Shown here one piece after another: positions 14,452-22,673 of a stretch of DNA of 43,393 nucleotides. Below the pieces are notes generated by a model. The model did no database searches and was not told the origin of the DNA. It saw only the letters and a list, made by a program, of their open reading frames with translations. Within the stretch, counting starts at the first letter, position 1. The number at the start of each line of letters is the position of its first letter. The position numbers and the translations under genes are program-made. This DNA comes from Clostridium lacusfryxellense (GTDB taxonomy: Bacteria; Bacillota; Clostridia; Clostridiales; Clostridiaceae): assembly GCF_018861735.1 (NCBI RefSeq), contig NZ_JAHLEB010000044.1, forward strand, positions 1 to 43,393. The letters run 5' to 3'.

Positions 14452-15072
14452 ATGAACTGGAACGATATTGAAAAGCCTTGGCAAGTGTCATTTGAACAAG
14501 GTTGGAAAGCATTCAAAAAAGGCTCTATACCTATCGGTGCAGTAATTATAAATGAAAAGAGAAATATAATTTCCATCGGTAGAAATAAAATTTATGAATA
14601 TGAAACGCCAAACCCAAAAATTGCACATGCTGAAATGGAATGCTTACTCGATTTAGATATATTAAAGCATCCAAATGTAAGAGAATATACCCTTTATACC
14701 TGCATGGAGCCATGTCCAATGTGTTTTGGAACAATAGTAATGAGTAATATTCGTAAAGTGAAAATTGCTTCAAGAGATAGTTATTGTGGGGCAGCCCACT
14801 ATTGTAAAGACGACACATATATAGCATCTAAAAATATGCAGGTTTCATTCGATAGGGGTATATTAGAAACTGTTCAGTTGGTACTGCAATCATATTTTGA
14901 AATTCGTGCTTGTAATGGGGAAATCAATAGAGTTGTGAAGGCTTTTCGAAAAGATAGTCCACTATCAGTAAAAATTGCAGAGGAATTCTTTAGGGATAGG
15001 TATTTGGATGTTTGTTCCCAAAATGGAATAGATATAAGTGAAGTGTTTAATGACATTGTATCAAGGTTATAA
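14452..15072 (+). CDS. CMP/dCMP-type nucleoside deaminase
   Basis: 206 residues. The zinc-binding motif is complete: HAE at 59-61 (catalytic Glu61) and EPCPMC at 86-91 (Cys88 and Cys91 as ligands). The N-terminal PIGAVIIN strand is typical of the cytidine/deoxycytidylate deaminase superfamily, including guanine and tRNA-adenosine deaminases. A C-terminal extension of about 70 residues beyond the core is unusual and predicted helical. GGAGGTGATATA sets the ATG at 14452; the frame is open from 14398. It is probably a free-base or nucleotide deaminase rather than a tRNA editor. Confidence 0.85.
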   Translation: MNWNDIEKPWQVSFEQGWKAFKKGSIPIGAVIINEKRNIISIGRNKIYEYETPNPKIAHAEMECLLDLDILKHPNVREYTLYTCMEPCPMCFGTIVMSNIRKVKIASRDSYCGAAHYCKDDTYIASKNMQVSFDRGILETVQLVLQSYFEIRACNGEINRVVKAFRKDSPLSVKIAEEFFRDRYLDVCSQNGIDISEVFNDIVSRL

Positions 15073-15080
15073 ACATAGCC

Positions 15081-15150
15081 TTTGCTCAGAATATTCTTAG
15101 ATACTGCATCAATCATAAAACTACGATTAATGAATAATCGTAAAATAATG
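15081..15150 (+). repeat. Dispersed intergenic element, copy C
   Basis: Contains ATACTGCATCAATCATAAAA, then CTACGATTAATGAATAATCG and TAAAATAATG. The CATCAATC...GATTAATG arms form a hairpin. It is followed at once by TATACT, a possible -10 box for the HAD gene. Confidence 0.65.
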
Positions 15151-15207
15151 TATACTATGATAGTTTGTTTTGAAAATAGTTTTTAAGTATGTTGATGGAG
15201 GTAAGGG

Positions 15208-15894
15208 ATGATTTTTTTCGATTTAGATGGAACATTATTAGACCATAAGCGCTCTGAATTTCTTGGGGTTAAAGCTTTTTATGTAGAGTATAAAAATTAT
15301 TTTCGAATAGAAGAAAAAAAATTTTATAAACTTTGGTGTCAAATATCTGATAAATATTTCAATAAATACTTGAAAGGTGAATTAACATTTACTCAGCACC
15401 GTATTGAAAGAATAAAGAAATTATTCAACTATTCAAATATTAAATTATCTGATGAAGATGCTATGACTGCGTTTAAGAGATATTTAATTAACTATGAAAA
15501 TAGTTGGATGCCGTTTGATGATGTAATACCTTGTTTACAAGAATTATCAAAATACAAACTGGGGATTATAAGTAATGGGGATTTAGTGCAACAGTTGTTA
15601 AAGTTAGAAAGAATGGGTATTAAACAGTATTTTACTGATGTCATTACTGCTGGTGAAATTGGTATTGCCAAACCAAATATAAAATTATTTGCTATAGCTT
15701 GTAAACGAGTTAATAAGCATCCACAAGAATGTTATTATATTGGGGATGATTTATATACAGATATTTTTCCGTGTAATCAGATAGGGTTGAATGGCATCTG
15801 GTTAAATAGGAAATGTGAATCGGTATCCATTGATAAAATAAAGATGATTTATAGTTTAGATGATTTAAAAAATATTTTACCACATGAAGATTGA
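15208..15894 (+). CDS. HAD family hydrolase (subclass IA)
   Basis: 228 residues. Motif I is FFDLDGTLLDH (nucleophile Asp5, acid Asp7), motif II is LGIISNGD, motif III the lysine in IAKPNIKLF, and motif IV YYIGDDLYTDIFPCNQ. A helical cap lies between motifs I and II, as in YjjG/phosphoglycolate phosphatase-like enzymes, many of which are nucleotidases. GGAGGTAAGGG precedes the ATG. It stands between the deaminase and a second HAD gene. Confidence 0.9.
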   Translation: MIFFDLDGTLLDHKRSEFLGVKAFYVEYKNYFRIEEKKFYKLWCQISDKYFNKYLKGELTFTQHRIERIKKLFNYSNIKLSDEDAMTAFKRYLINYENSWMPFDDVIPCLQELSKYKLGIISNGDLVQQLLKLERMGIKQYFTDVITAGEIGIAKPNIKLFAIACKRVNKHPQECYYIGDDLYTDIFPCNQIGLNGIWLNRKCESVSIDKIKMIYSLDDLKNILPHED

Positions 15895-15954
15895 TGTATC
15901 GAAAAGGTGAAATAATGTAATTTAAGATGATTTATATTTGGTGGTGGTTATAGT

Positions 15955-16602
15955 ATGCGTAAACTAAAACTCGTTTGTTTTGATTTAGATGATACTCTGA
16001 TTAGAGAAATACATTCCGTTATGTTGCCATGCATTTTAAATGGGAAAGAAAACGAGCACTCTTTTATTCAAGAACAGGAAGAAAAAGGACTTATTAACTA
16101 CAAATCAGCAGATTACCTTAGGGCAGAATTACTGGTAGGTCTTGAAGAAAGTAAAATATCTCAATCTTTTTTGGATATTGCAAAACCTTTGAAAAATATC
16201 AAGAGTGTAGTTGAGGCGTTACATGAACAAAATATTAAATGCATTGTTGTTACTGTCGGTCCTAAGCAGGTAGCCCAAGTTGTATGTAGTATTTGGGGGT
16301 TTGATAATTATTATGGTAGTGATTATGAAGTGATTAAAGGAGTATTTACTGGAAGAATTCTTGATTATATTGGGGCTGAACAAAAGATTGAATGTTTACA
16401 AGAATTTTGTAAACGTAACAGTATAAATCCCCACGAATGTATTTCTGTAGGCGATGGTTCAACAGATATTCCAATTTTTAAATACTGCGGAAAGTCTATC
16501 GCTATAAACAGCTCTTTGAAAGTTCAACAGAGTGCAACTTATGCAGTTGATACAGACGATTTAACAGACATACTTAAATACATATTATTGGGAGGAGATT
16601 GA
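15955..16602 (+). CDS. HAD-IB family phosphatase (SerB-like)
   Basis: 215 residues. Motif I is CFDLDDTLIRE (Asp10 and Asp12), motif II CIVVTVGPKQVAQVV with Thr in place of the more common Ser, and the C-terminal VGDGSTDIPIFKYCGKSIAIN matches phosphoserine-phosphatase-like motif IV with GDGxxD. The cap is small, as expected for class IB. It is 60 bases after the first HAD gene and shares no obvious similarity beyond the fold. Its own GGTGGTTATAGT leader is a poor ribosome site. Confidence 0.87.
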   Translation: MRKLKLVCFDLDDTLIREIHSVMLPCILNGKENEHSFIQEQEEKGLINYKSADYLRAELLVGLEESKISQSFLDIAKPLKNIKSVVEALHEQNIKCIVVTVGPKQVAQVVCSIWGFDNYYGSDYEVIKGVFTGRILDYIGAEQKIECLQEFCKRNSINPHECISVGDGSTDIPIFKYCGKSIAINSSLKVQQSATYAVDTDDLTDILKYILLGGD

Positions 16603-16664
16603 AAATTGAGAGTTTATTGGGATCGAATTACAATGAGCATTATGATATTGATAACCTTATATTA

Positions 16665-16692
16665 AAAACCATCTTATAGTAAGATGGCTTTT
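16665..16692 (+). terminator. Terminator after the HAD pair
   Basis: CCATCTTA / TAAGATGG (16669-16676 and 16680-16687) around TAG, flanked by AAAA and CTTTTC. Between the HAD stop and this hairpin a TTG-started frame of 19 codons (16606-16665) is preceded by GGAGGAG, and may be a tiny peptide or a gene start left by deletion. Confidence 0.75.
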
Positions 16693-16739
16693 CGAAAAAT
16701 TATTAAGTATACTCTCTTTGATGTTAGGAAAATTTTAAT

Positions 16740-17324
16740 CTAATCTTTTTCATTAGGAACATTCGATATATCTTCTTCCTCTATTACTATGGGTTGAATT
16801 TTTGAACTATCAAAGTAATTGTCATTATCATTTTCAGGGATTTCATAAAAATCATCGCTGTTAGTATTAATTTCACCTTTTTTCTTTATAGTTGAAGAAT
16901 TATTTTTAAAGGTTACTTGTTTAAAGAAAAGCATAAATTTTGCATTTGGTTTATTTTTAAAACTATTAATGAAACTAAACTTATTTTCTGTATCTTTCTT
17001 TTCTGTTTTAATGTTTATTGGGCTCTTTTTAAATGTTTTATTAATATTTCTATTATGGCGTGGCTGCTGTAAGAGTTTTAAAGTAACAAGTAATTTTGCC
17101 ATACTAAGTTTATAGCAGATAGGAATATTTGATTCTGAATCATTTTCAATAATTGTGTCTTCAATTGGAGGAGTAAATTCTGTGGATTTTTCTTGTTTGT
17201 TATTTTCTAGGGCATTTTTAGATGTTCTATTAATATTTATAAAACAAGATGGTTGTTGTAACATGTTAAAAATAAAATATTTTTTTATTAGCCTTAATTT
17301 GTCGCGGTTATCATCTGTTTTCAT
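16740..17324 (-). CDS. Low-complexity protein with internal duplication
   Basis: 194 residues, Asn/Lys/Glu-rich with an acidic tail. Two segments resemble each other: KKYFIFNMLQQPSCFININR (about 14-33) and LLVTLKLLQQPRHNRNINK (about 78-96); a weaker third copy may start at AKFMLFFKQVTF. GGGAGTG before the ATG at 17322 supports real translation. There is no enzyme motif or signal peptide. Together with the Cys-rich protein divergently encoded next to it, it may be a structural (for example spore-coat) protein, but this is only inference. Confidence 0.5.
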   Translation of the reverse strand: MKTDDNRDKLRLIKKYFIFNMLQQPSCFININRTSKNALENNKQEKSTEFTPPIEDTIIENDSESNIPICYKLSMAKLLVTLKLLQQPRHNRNINKTFKKSPINIKTEKKDTENKFSFINSFKNKPNAKFMLFFKQVTFKNNSSTIKKKGEINTNSDDFYEIPENDNDNYFDSSKIQPIVIEEEDISNVPNEKD

Positions 17325-17503
17325 TTATAAACACTCCCTTTATTATAAGAGTTTGGTATAGGAATATACTCTATATAATATGTGGGAAATATACAAGTGT
17401 TACGTATGAATCAATAAATAAGGTAACGCTTGTCTAAAGATAGATGGTGTCATTTTCAATTTTGTCGCGTATAATATACTGAATAAAATTTAGGAGCGAT
17501 GTT

Positions 17504-17950
17504 ATGTCAAATATTGAAATGAAGTATCATCCTGAAGACTGGTGTGTAGATAAAAATGATTGTGAAGACCAGTGTGATTATAAGAAACAAGATAATAAGG
17601 ACGAAGCTAAAGATAAATGTGAACATGAAGTAGAACATGAAGAGAAAGAGAAAGATAAATGTGAACATGAAGTAGAACATGAAGAGAAAGAGAAAGATAA
17701 ATGTGACCATGAAATAAAACATGAGGATAAAGATAAATGCAATTGTAAAAAAGAAAAAGAAGATAAGTGCAATTGTAAGAAGAATGATAAAGACGAGTGT
17801 GATTGTAAAAAGAAAAAAGATGAAAAAGATAAGTGTGATGATAAAGAAAAAAAAGATGATAAAAACAAAGATAGATGTAAGTTTGTAAAAAAACAGCCTT
17901 ATGACCCTGAATTAATGGAAGTTGAAAGAGATAATTGGAATATTAAATAA
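17504..17950 (+). CDS. Cys/His-rich, highly charged repeat protein
   Basis: 148 residues, almost wholly Lys, Asp, Glu, Cys and His. The unit KDKCEHEVEHEEKE is repeated exactly twice and then degenerates to KDKCDHEIKHED and to a CNCKKEKEDK / CNCKKNDKDE series. The ends are less repetitive (MKYHPEDWCVDK and the C-terminal YDPELMEVERDNW). Regular CxC and CxHE spacing suggests metal binding or disulfide cross-linking, as in some spore coat or exosporium proteins. TAGGAG precedes the ATG, and a TATAAT lies at 17471-17476. Function unproven. Confidence 0.65.
   Translation: MSNIEMKYHPEDWCVDKNDCEDQCDYKKQDNKDEAKDKCEHEVEHEEKEKDKCEHEVEHEEKEKDKCDHEIKHEDKDKCNCKKEKEDKCNCKKNDKDECDCKKKKDEKDKCDDKEKKDDKNKDRCKFVKKQPYDPELMEVERDNWNIK
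17609..17692 (+). repeat. 42-bp perfect tandem repeat inside the Cys-rich gene
   Basis: Units 17609-17650 and 17651-17692 are identical base for base; a third, diverged unit starts at 17693. Identity at synonymous sites indicates a recent duplication, so copy number probably varies between strains. Confidence 0.85.
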
Positions 17951-17986
17951 AGGGTAGCATCAGTAATAAGTTAAATCATTAAACAC

Positions 17987-18064
17987 AAGGTGGGGATCAT
18001 TGCATGGAGAATAAAAATGAATTATATTCATTTTATCCACTTGCAGAAGATTCCCACCTTTTGC
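17987..18064 (+). terminator. 74-base, nearly full-length hairpin
   Basis: AAGGTGGGGATC (17987-17998) pairs with GATTCCCACCTT (18049-18060), TGCA with TGCA inside, and AAAATGAAT with ATTCATTTT around a three-base loop. Some 28 of 35 positions pair. A TTTTGCTTTATTT tail follows, so it may terminate the Cys-rich gene, but it is far longer than needed and could also be a small structured RNA or a miniature palindromic element. Confidence 0.6.
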
Positions 18065-18145
18065 TTTATTTATGGTAAAATGTAAGAGAAATTAATGTTC
18101 TACTCTATTTTAGAATTAATATTTTTTGACTAGGAGAGGATTGTT

Positions 18146-18745
18146 GTGAAAAAACTAATTTTAGTAACATCACCACCAGCAAGTGGTAAAACTTATATCT
18201 CAAAAAAGCTTGCTGAGGCATTAAGCCATGTTGTCTATCTTGATAAAGATACACTCATAAATCTATCGAAACAGATTTTTGTTGTAGCAGGTGAAGAATA
18301 CAATAGAAGTTCGGATTTTTTCAATGAAAATATACGTGACTATGAATACGAAACAATAGTAGCACTTGCACTGGAAGCTCTTAATTATGATGATATTGTG
18401 CTAATTAATGCACCATTTACAAAAGAAATACGAGATTTGAACTATGTCAAGAATCTAAAAGCGCTATTAAAAGATAAGAACGCATCTTTAGTAGTTATTT
18501 GGGTAGAAACTTCTATAGCTGTAACGCAGCAAAGAATGATTGAAAGAAATTCTGATAGGGATACATGGAAACTTGCTAATTGGGATGAATATGTTGAAGG
18601 AATTAATTTTGATATTCCTATCTCATTGGATGATCCCAGCATAAAAGATGATTTGCTTATTTTCAAAAACTCTTCTAATGAAGAATTCGAAGGTTCCCTA
18701 ATAAAAACAATATCTATACTGGAGGAAACGTCGGGTAGAAAATAG
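18146..18745 (+). CDS. P-loop NTPase, probable small-molecule kinase
   Basis: 199 residues with Walker A SPPASGKT (about 9-16), an early YLDKDTL strand (acceptor-site Asp), INAPFTKEI (Walker B region) and the lid-like RMIERNSDRDTWK. This is the pattern of AAA_33/zeta-toxin-like kinases that phosphorylate nucleosides, sugars or antibiotics. No partner antitoxin is visible, so a metabolic or drug kinase is more likely than a toxin. GGAGAGG precedes the start. It sits at the end of the nucleotide-enzyme cluster with its own terminator. Confidence 0.8.
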   Translation: MKKLILVTSPPASGKTYISKKLAEALSHVVYLDKDTLINLSKQIFVVAGEEYNRSSDFFNENIRDYEYETIVALALEALNYDDIVLINAPFTKEIRDLNYVKNLKALLKDKNASLVVIWVETSIAVTQQRMIERNSDRDTWKLANWDEYVEGINFDIPISLDDPSIKDDLLIFKNSSNEEFEGSLIKTISILEETSGRK

Positions 18746-18762
18746 ATACATATTTATAGATA

Positions 18763-18788
18763 AACCATCTGAAAGTTAGATGGTTTTT
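18763..18788 (+). terminator. Terminator of the P-loop kinase gene
   Basis: AACCATCT / AGATGGTT (18763-18770 and 18778-18785) with a seven-base loop and a TTT tail. Its stem sequence is close to those at 16669 and 25491. Confidence 0.8.
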
Positions 18789-18906
18789 GGTTTAAGGCCA
18801 TGAAACTAACGTGACCCAAAACTTATTAATGAATTGGGGAGAATATACGAGGAGATAAATTATAATGAAGTTCTTATTATGAGAAAATAAATGGGGGGAA
18901 ATCTTT

Positions 18907-19104
18907 ATGAAGAGGCTTAAACTAACTAGAAACATATATATAATTTGCGGAGTTTGTTTTTTGTTATCTACCTTTTTGCAATTCCGTATTTTTCAATTAT
19001 CAGCCAGTAAATCTGTTATAGGGATAATTTTACATGGAATTTCATGCATCCTCATGTTTACTAATGCTTATATTAATCATAAGAAAATTATCAAAGATAA
19101 TTAG
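18907..19104 (+). CDS. Small two-helix membrane protein
   Basis: 65 residues with two transmembrane helices (about 10-27 and 36-54), a positively charged N-terminus KRLKLTR and a basic tail HKKIIKD. GGGGGGAAA precedes the ATG. No family recognised. It precedes the lipoprotein gene by 65 bases and may be cotranscribed with it. Confidence 0.55.
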   Translation: MKRLKLTRNIYIICGVCFLLSTFLQFRIFQLSASKSVIGIILHGISCILMFTNAYINHKKIIKDN

Positions 19105-19169
19105 AATTAAGATAATGAACAATAGAAGTTAAAGAAAGTTATTATACTTAGAAAATGGGGGTAATAATT

Positions 19170-19760
19170 ATGAAAAAAGTAATAAGAATATTTTGTATTC
19201 TGTCTTTAGTTACATTAGCTTTAGTTGGATGTAGTGGTTCTGATGAAGGTGCTGCTAAAAAGGTTGCCGAAGAATTAATTAGAAACATCTATACGGTAGA
19301 TGCAAAAAAAGTTGCTGAGCTTAAGTTACTGTATGGACAAGCTGCACCAGGGTCAGATATAATTGGTGAAGGTGTTCCAAAAGGAAGTACAACACCATCT
19401 AATGCAGAGTATACCAAAACTATGCAATCACTTAACAAAAATATAGAACCATTAATGACAAAAGGCGGGTATGAAGCGATTATAGCTAACCAATTTAATA
19501 CTGCAATTGCTAGAATCTGTGCTGATGGTAATTATACCACCCAGGTTACAGACCTTACTTTAGGTGAAAATGTGTATAAAGATAACGAAGATAAAAATAC
19601 GGTGAGATATTATTATGAAACGAAATCAAAGTTTATTACTACTGATGGAAAATCTGAAAAAATAGACACTTCTAAGGGGGTTATTGAGCTTATAAAAGAA
19701 AACAGTAAATGGAAAGTGCAGGAGCTTAGTATAAATCAATTGCCGAAATTAGACAAATAG
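19170..19760 (+). CDS. Lipoprotein of unknown function
   Basis: 196 residues. MKKVIRIFCI followed by LSLVTLALVGC is a lipoprotein signal peptide with lipobox LVGC and lipidated Cys21. The mature part starts with SGSDEGAAKKVAEELI. It ends in a strand typical of DUF4878/SnoaL-like extracellular domains (YYYETKSKF, GVIELIKENSKWKVQELSI). The GGGGGTAATAATT site sets the start at 19170 rather than GTG 19155. It is 32 bases upstream of plsY. The fold suggests ligand binding outside the membrane, not a known enzyme. Confidence 0.75.
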   Translation: MKKVIRIFCILSLVTLALVGCSGSDEGAAKKVAEELIRNIYTVDAKKVAELKLLYGQAAPGSDIIGEGVPKGSTTPSNAEYTKTMQSLNKNIEPLMTKGGYEAIIANQFNTAIARICADGNYTTQVTDLTLGENVYKDNEDKNTVRYYYETKSKFITTDGKSEKIDTSKGVIELIKENSKWKVQELSINQLPKLDK

Positions 19761-19792
19761 TTAATTAACAGTAAAAAAGGGGGGTGAAGTAA

Positions 19793-20386
19793 ATGATTGT
19801 TATAATAACCATTGTAATTTCTTTTTTGTTTGGTTCAATCCCAACAGGATATTTGATTACGAAAAAAGTCTGTGGAATTGATATTAGAACAAAAGGTAGC
19901 GGGAATATAGGATCAACAAATGTGAAAAGAATTGCTGGAACTAAAATAGCTATAATTACTCAAACAATTGATGTTTTAAAAGGTTCCACCCCTGTAGCTT
20001 TAGGAATATATTTATCGAGAATTATTAAATTACCCGTTTCAACCAACACTTATCTTTCTATAATTGCAATAGCAACAATTTTAGGGCATGATTATACACC
20101 TTTTCTTAAATTTAAAGGGGGGAAAGGTGTAAATACAAGTCTTGGTGTATTTATATTTATTGCACCTATTCCAACATTAATAGGACTTGCGATCTATTTT
20201 ATATTACGCTTATGTACAAATATAGTATCTATTAGGTCGATTGCAATAGGAATAACAATACCCATTATGTGCATAATTACAAAACTTCCAATTTCAATAA
20301 TAATTTCTACTATAATAGCCTGTGTTCTAATAGTATTTAGGCATAAAGACAACTTAGTAAGGATTATACGAAAAGAAGAAAAATAA
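19793..20386 (+). CDS. plsY: Glycerol-3-phosphate acyltransferase (PlsY family)
   Basis: 197 residues, five predicted membrane helices. All PlsY motifs are present: SFLFGSIPTGYLI (helix 1), TKGSGNIGSTNVKR (phosphate loop), TIDVLKGSTPV (motif 2) and LGHDYTPFLKFKGGKGVNTS (acyl-phosphate motif 3). PlsY transfers an acyl group from acyl phosphate to glycerol-3-phosphate in phospholipid synthesis. The loop and motif order are intact, so it should be active. GGGGGGTGAAG precedes the ATG. It follows a lipoprotein rather than the usual partners, so it is probably an accessory copy. Confidence 0.92.
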   Translation: MIVIITIVISFLFGSIPTGYLITKKVCGIDIRTKGSGNIGSTNVKRIAGTKIAIITQTIDVLKGSTPVALGIYLSRIIKLPVSTNTYLSIIAIATILGHDYTPFLKFKGGKGVNTSLGVFIFIAPIPTLIGLAIYFILRLCTNIVSIRSIAIGITIPIMCIITKLPISIIISTIIACVLIVFRHKDNLVRIIRKEEK

Positions 20387-20663
20387 TTTAAAACTATTAA
20401 GGGATTACTCGAAAAAGAATAAGGCATTGTGCTAAATTTGGAATAGCAATTGATATACAATATTGTGGAATGGGTATGGTAGTTATACAAATGGCTATGC
20501 AATGGCATTATTACTGTAGTTAATATTTTTAGAACAAAAGTATAAACTATCTATTTTACAACAACATTGATATTAAATGTTGTGAGATTAAAAAACGAAA
20601 TAGAGGGATCCGTTGAGGACACTTATATATAATTATTTATATAAGAAGGGTGGTGCGTACAAC

Positions 20664-21266
20664 ATGATTCAGGTAAAGCAAAACACCTTTATTGAGGGTG
20701 TTATTGTAGTGACGGCAACATGTGGGATAGCTTCTTTCATTCTAATTCCATTTATTAGTATGAATTCTTTAGCGTATAGTATTTCGCTGAATTTTTTACT
20801 GATGATTTGGATGTCTATAGTGCAAACATTATTGAGACCGGAACTAAAATTATCATATTTTAATTGTCACCCTATTGAAGAAGAAGGTAAAATATACAAG
20901 TATCTTGGTGTTCATTTTTTTAGAAAATTATTAGTTTTTAGTGGTTGGGAAAGAAGTAGAAAAAAGGAAACTCCTATCAGAAAATCTTTGGTTTCATTAG
21001 AATATTATGAATACAGGACCCGAACTTCTGAATTTGGTCACGTAATTATTGCTATTATAATTTCAATGATTATCATATATGTTTCTATGGTATACTCCTT
21101 TAAGGAGACAATATGGTTATTACTTCTTAACATATTTATGAATATATACCCTATTATAGTTCAGAGGTATAATCGTCCACGGGTACGGAGAGTTATTAAT
21201 AAACATAAATTAAATCATTCTAATTTTGCTAAAGACATTGATGATGTAGTGAAGTTTTATCAGTAA
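20664..21266 (+). CDS. Membrane acyltransferase-like protein (CrtO-type)
   Basis: About 200 residues with four membrane helices in two pairs (roughly 7-28, 32-52, 130-150 and 153-172). The tail MNIYPIIVQRYNRPRVRRVI matches the QRYNRPR signature of the glycosyl-diaponeurosporenoate acyltransferase (CrtO) family, as does the ESxxH-like core YEYRTRTSEFGHVI. I place the start at ATG 20664 behind GGGTGG; a TTG at 20613 with GAGGGATCC is an alternative. No carotenoid genes are nearby, so the natural acceptor is uncertain. Confidence 0.6.
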   Translation: MIQVKQNTFIEGVIVVTATCGIASFILIPFISMNSLAYSISLNFLLMIWMSIVQTLLRPELKLSYFNCHPIEEEGKIYKYLGVHFFRKLLVFSGWERSRKKETPIRKSLVSLEYYEYRTRTSEFGHVIIAIIISMIIIYVSMVYSFKETIWLLLLNIFMNIYPIIVQRYNRPRVRRVINKHKLNHSNFAKDIDDVVKFYQ

Positions 21267-21305
21267 GGTTTAGAAGAAATATTAAAATATGAAAGGAATA
21301 AGATA

Positions 21306-21911
21306 ATGGATTTTACAGAAATTATGAAACAAAACAAAGGATATTGTTCAAAACATACAGATATGCCCTCGGAACTACAACAAAAATCGAAAGAATTATG
21401 TTGGAGATATAATCAGACTGGGCCATCAGAAGGAGAAAAAAGAAGTAATATTTTAAAAGAATTATTAGGAACTTATCACCCACTAACATTTATAGAACCG
21501 TCATTTCGTTGTGATTATGGTTTCAATATACATACCCATGGACTTACTGTTATTAACTATAATTGTGCGATACTAGATACTTCGCCAGTATATATTGGTG
21601 CAAATGCATTTATAGGTCCTGGGGTTTGTTTAGCGTGTTCAGGACATGCTGTTCATCCAATGCAAAGGTCAGAAGGAATTGGAACGTCAAAACCGATTAC
21701 AATAGAAGATGATGTATGGATTGGTGCTAATGTTACAGTATGTGGTGGAGTTACTATCGGAAGCGGTAGCATTATTGGAGCAGGAAGTGTTGTAAATAAA
21801 GATATTCCAGCAGGGGTAATTGCAGTAGGTAATCCTTGCAGAGTATTACGTGAGATTACTGAAGAGGACATAATTAACTTATCGGCTGAGTATACAAATT
21901 CAGATTTGTAG
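21306..21911 (+). CDS. Sugar O-acetyltransferase (Maa/LacA/NodL family)
   Basis: 201 residues. The N-terminal Mac domain (EIMKQNKGYCS, ELCWRYNQTGPSE) is followed by left-handed beta-helix hexapeptides: PSFRCDYGFNIHTHGLT, VYIGANAFIGPGVCLA, the catalytic-His segment SGHAVHPMQRSEGIGTSKPI, then VWIGANVTVCGGVTIGSGSI and AVGNPCRVLREI. It should acetylate a sugar or related hydroxyl using acetyl-CoA, as a trimer. It may modify cell-wall sugars or detoxify thiogalactosides. AAAGGAATAAGATA is a modest ribosome site. Confidence 0.9.
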   Translation: MDFTEIMKQNKGYCSKHTDMPSELQQKSKELCWRYNQTGPSEGEKRSNILKELLGTYHPLTFIEPSFRCDYGFNIHTHGLTVINYNCAILDTSPVYIGANAFIGPGVCLACSGHAVHPMQRSEGIGTSKPITIEDDVWIGANVTVCGGVTIGSGSIIGAGSVVNKDIPAGVIAVGNPCRVLREITEEDIINLSAEYTNSDL

Positions 21912-22064
21912 GGAAGGTAGTATTAGTTTAGATTCAGTTCTGCCGTATCTTTCTTATATTCAATCTCAGATACCATCATATCTAACGATGTGGGGGTTTA
22001 ATATATTTAGATTATATTAAATAAAGTGTGAACTAAAGATTTTAAATATAAGGTGGTGCAAAAC

Positions 22065-22526
22065 ATGAAAGTAAGAAAAACGTTTAAAGAGGATATTGAC
22101 CTCCTCATAAAGATTCGTATGGAATATCTGTTTGCAGAAAAAGGTGTGTCTTCTTCGGAAGAAGTGCAAGATATTAGAACGAAGTTAGAAGAATATTTTA
22201 CTCAACACCTTAACAAGGGATTTATTGCTATCATTGCCGAGAATGAAAATGAAGTAGTATTAGCAACTGCATTTATGTCAATCGTGGAAAGACCTCCGCT
22301 AATAGCGTTTTCATCATATCTTGTCGGTACGGTATACAATGTTTTTACATACCCTCAATATAGAGGAAAAGGCATTGCAACGAAAGTTATGACTGAACTT
22401 TTATCGGAATCAAAGCTATTAGGCGTTGCCGCAGTTGACTTAATGTCGACTGAAAAAGGAAAACCATTATATGGAACTCTTGGATTTCGAGTATCAAATT
22501 ATACATCAATGAATAAGTTCCTCTAA
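22065..22526 (+). CDS. GNAT family N-acetyltransferase
   Basis: 153 residues. The acetyl-CoA motif A is YNVFTYPQYRGKGIATKVM (about 95-113: Q/RxxGxG/A), followed by the C-terminal PLYGTLGFRVSNYTSM. The first strand is KVRKTFKEDIDLLIKIRMEYL. It most resembles GNATs that acetylate small amines or drugs. GGTGGTG sets ATG 22065 as the start; the frame is open from 22053. The first of at least five GNAT genes in the next 10 kb. Confidence 0.9.
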   Translation: MKVRKTFKEDIDLLIKIRMEYLFAEKGVSSSEEVQDIRTKLEEYFTQHLNKGFIAIIAENENEVVLATAFMSIVERPPLIAFSSYLVGTVYNVFTYPQYRGKGIATKVMTELLSESKLLGVAAVDLMSTEKGKPLYGTLGFRVSNYTSMNKFL

Positions 22527-22600
22527 CTCCCGCAAAATAAGCATAATCAGAAGTTATATTAATTCACAATATTCATATATGTTGGTTATGTAGTAAGAAA

Positions 22601-22635
22601 AAAGCAACATAACCTATTAAGTGTTATGTTGCTTT
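22601..22635. terminator. Bidirectional hairpin terminator
   Basis: A 13-bp perfect stem AAAGCAACATAAC / GTTATGTTGCTTT (22601-22613 and 22623-22635). The minus-strand side ends in TTTTTTCTTAC, so it mainly terminates the MBL-fold gene; it may also stop transcription from the GNAT gene. Confidence 0.82.
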
Positions 22636-22673
22636 ACGTAGATGCTTAATTAGAAAAACTTTTTTATTTCCCA

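Noticed and set aside
15081-15150. Dispersed element as an integron attC site
   Set aside because: No RYYYAAC/GTTRRRY core pair at its ends, and the recombinase at 42605 shows no integron-specific insert. Kept only as an unexplained repeat.
17507-17868. Long Phe/Leu/Ser-rich minus-strand frames
   Set aside because: They are antisense shadows of the Lys/Glu/Cys-rich repeat gene; the composition is explained by complementary GAA/AAG codons.
18146-18745. P-loop protein as a zeta toxin
   Set aside because: No epsilon-like antitoxin gene next to it, and the Walker A and lid pattern fits general small-molecule kinases equally well.
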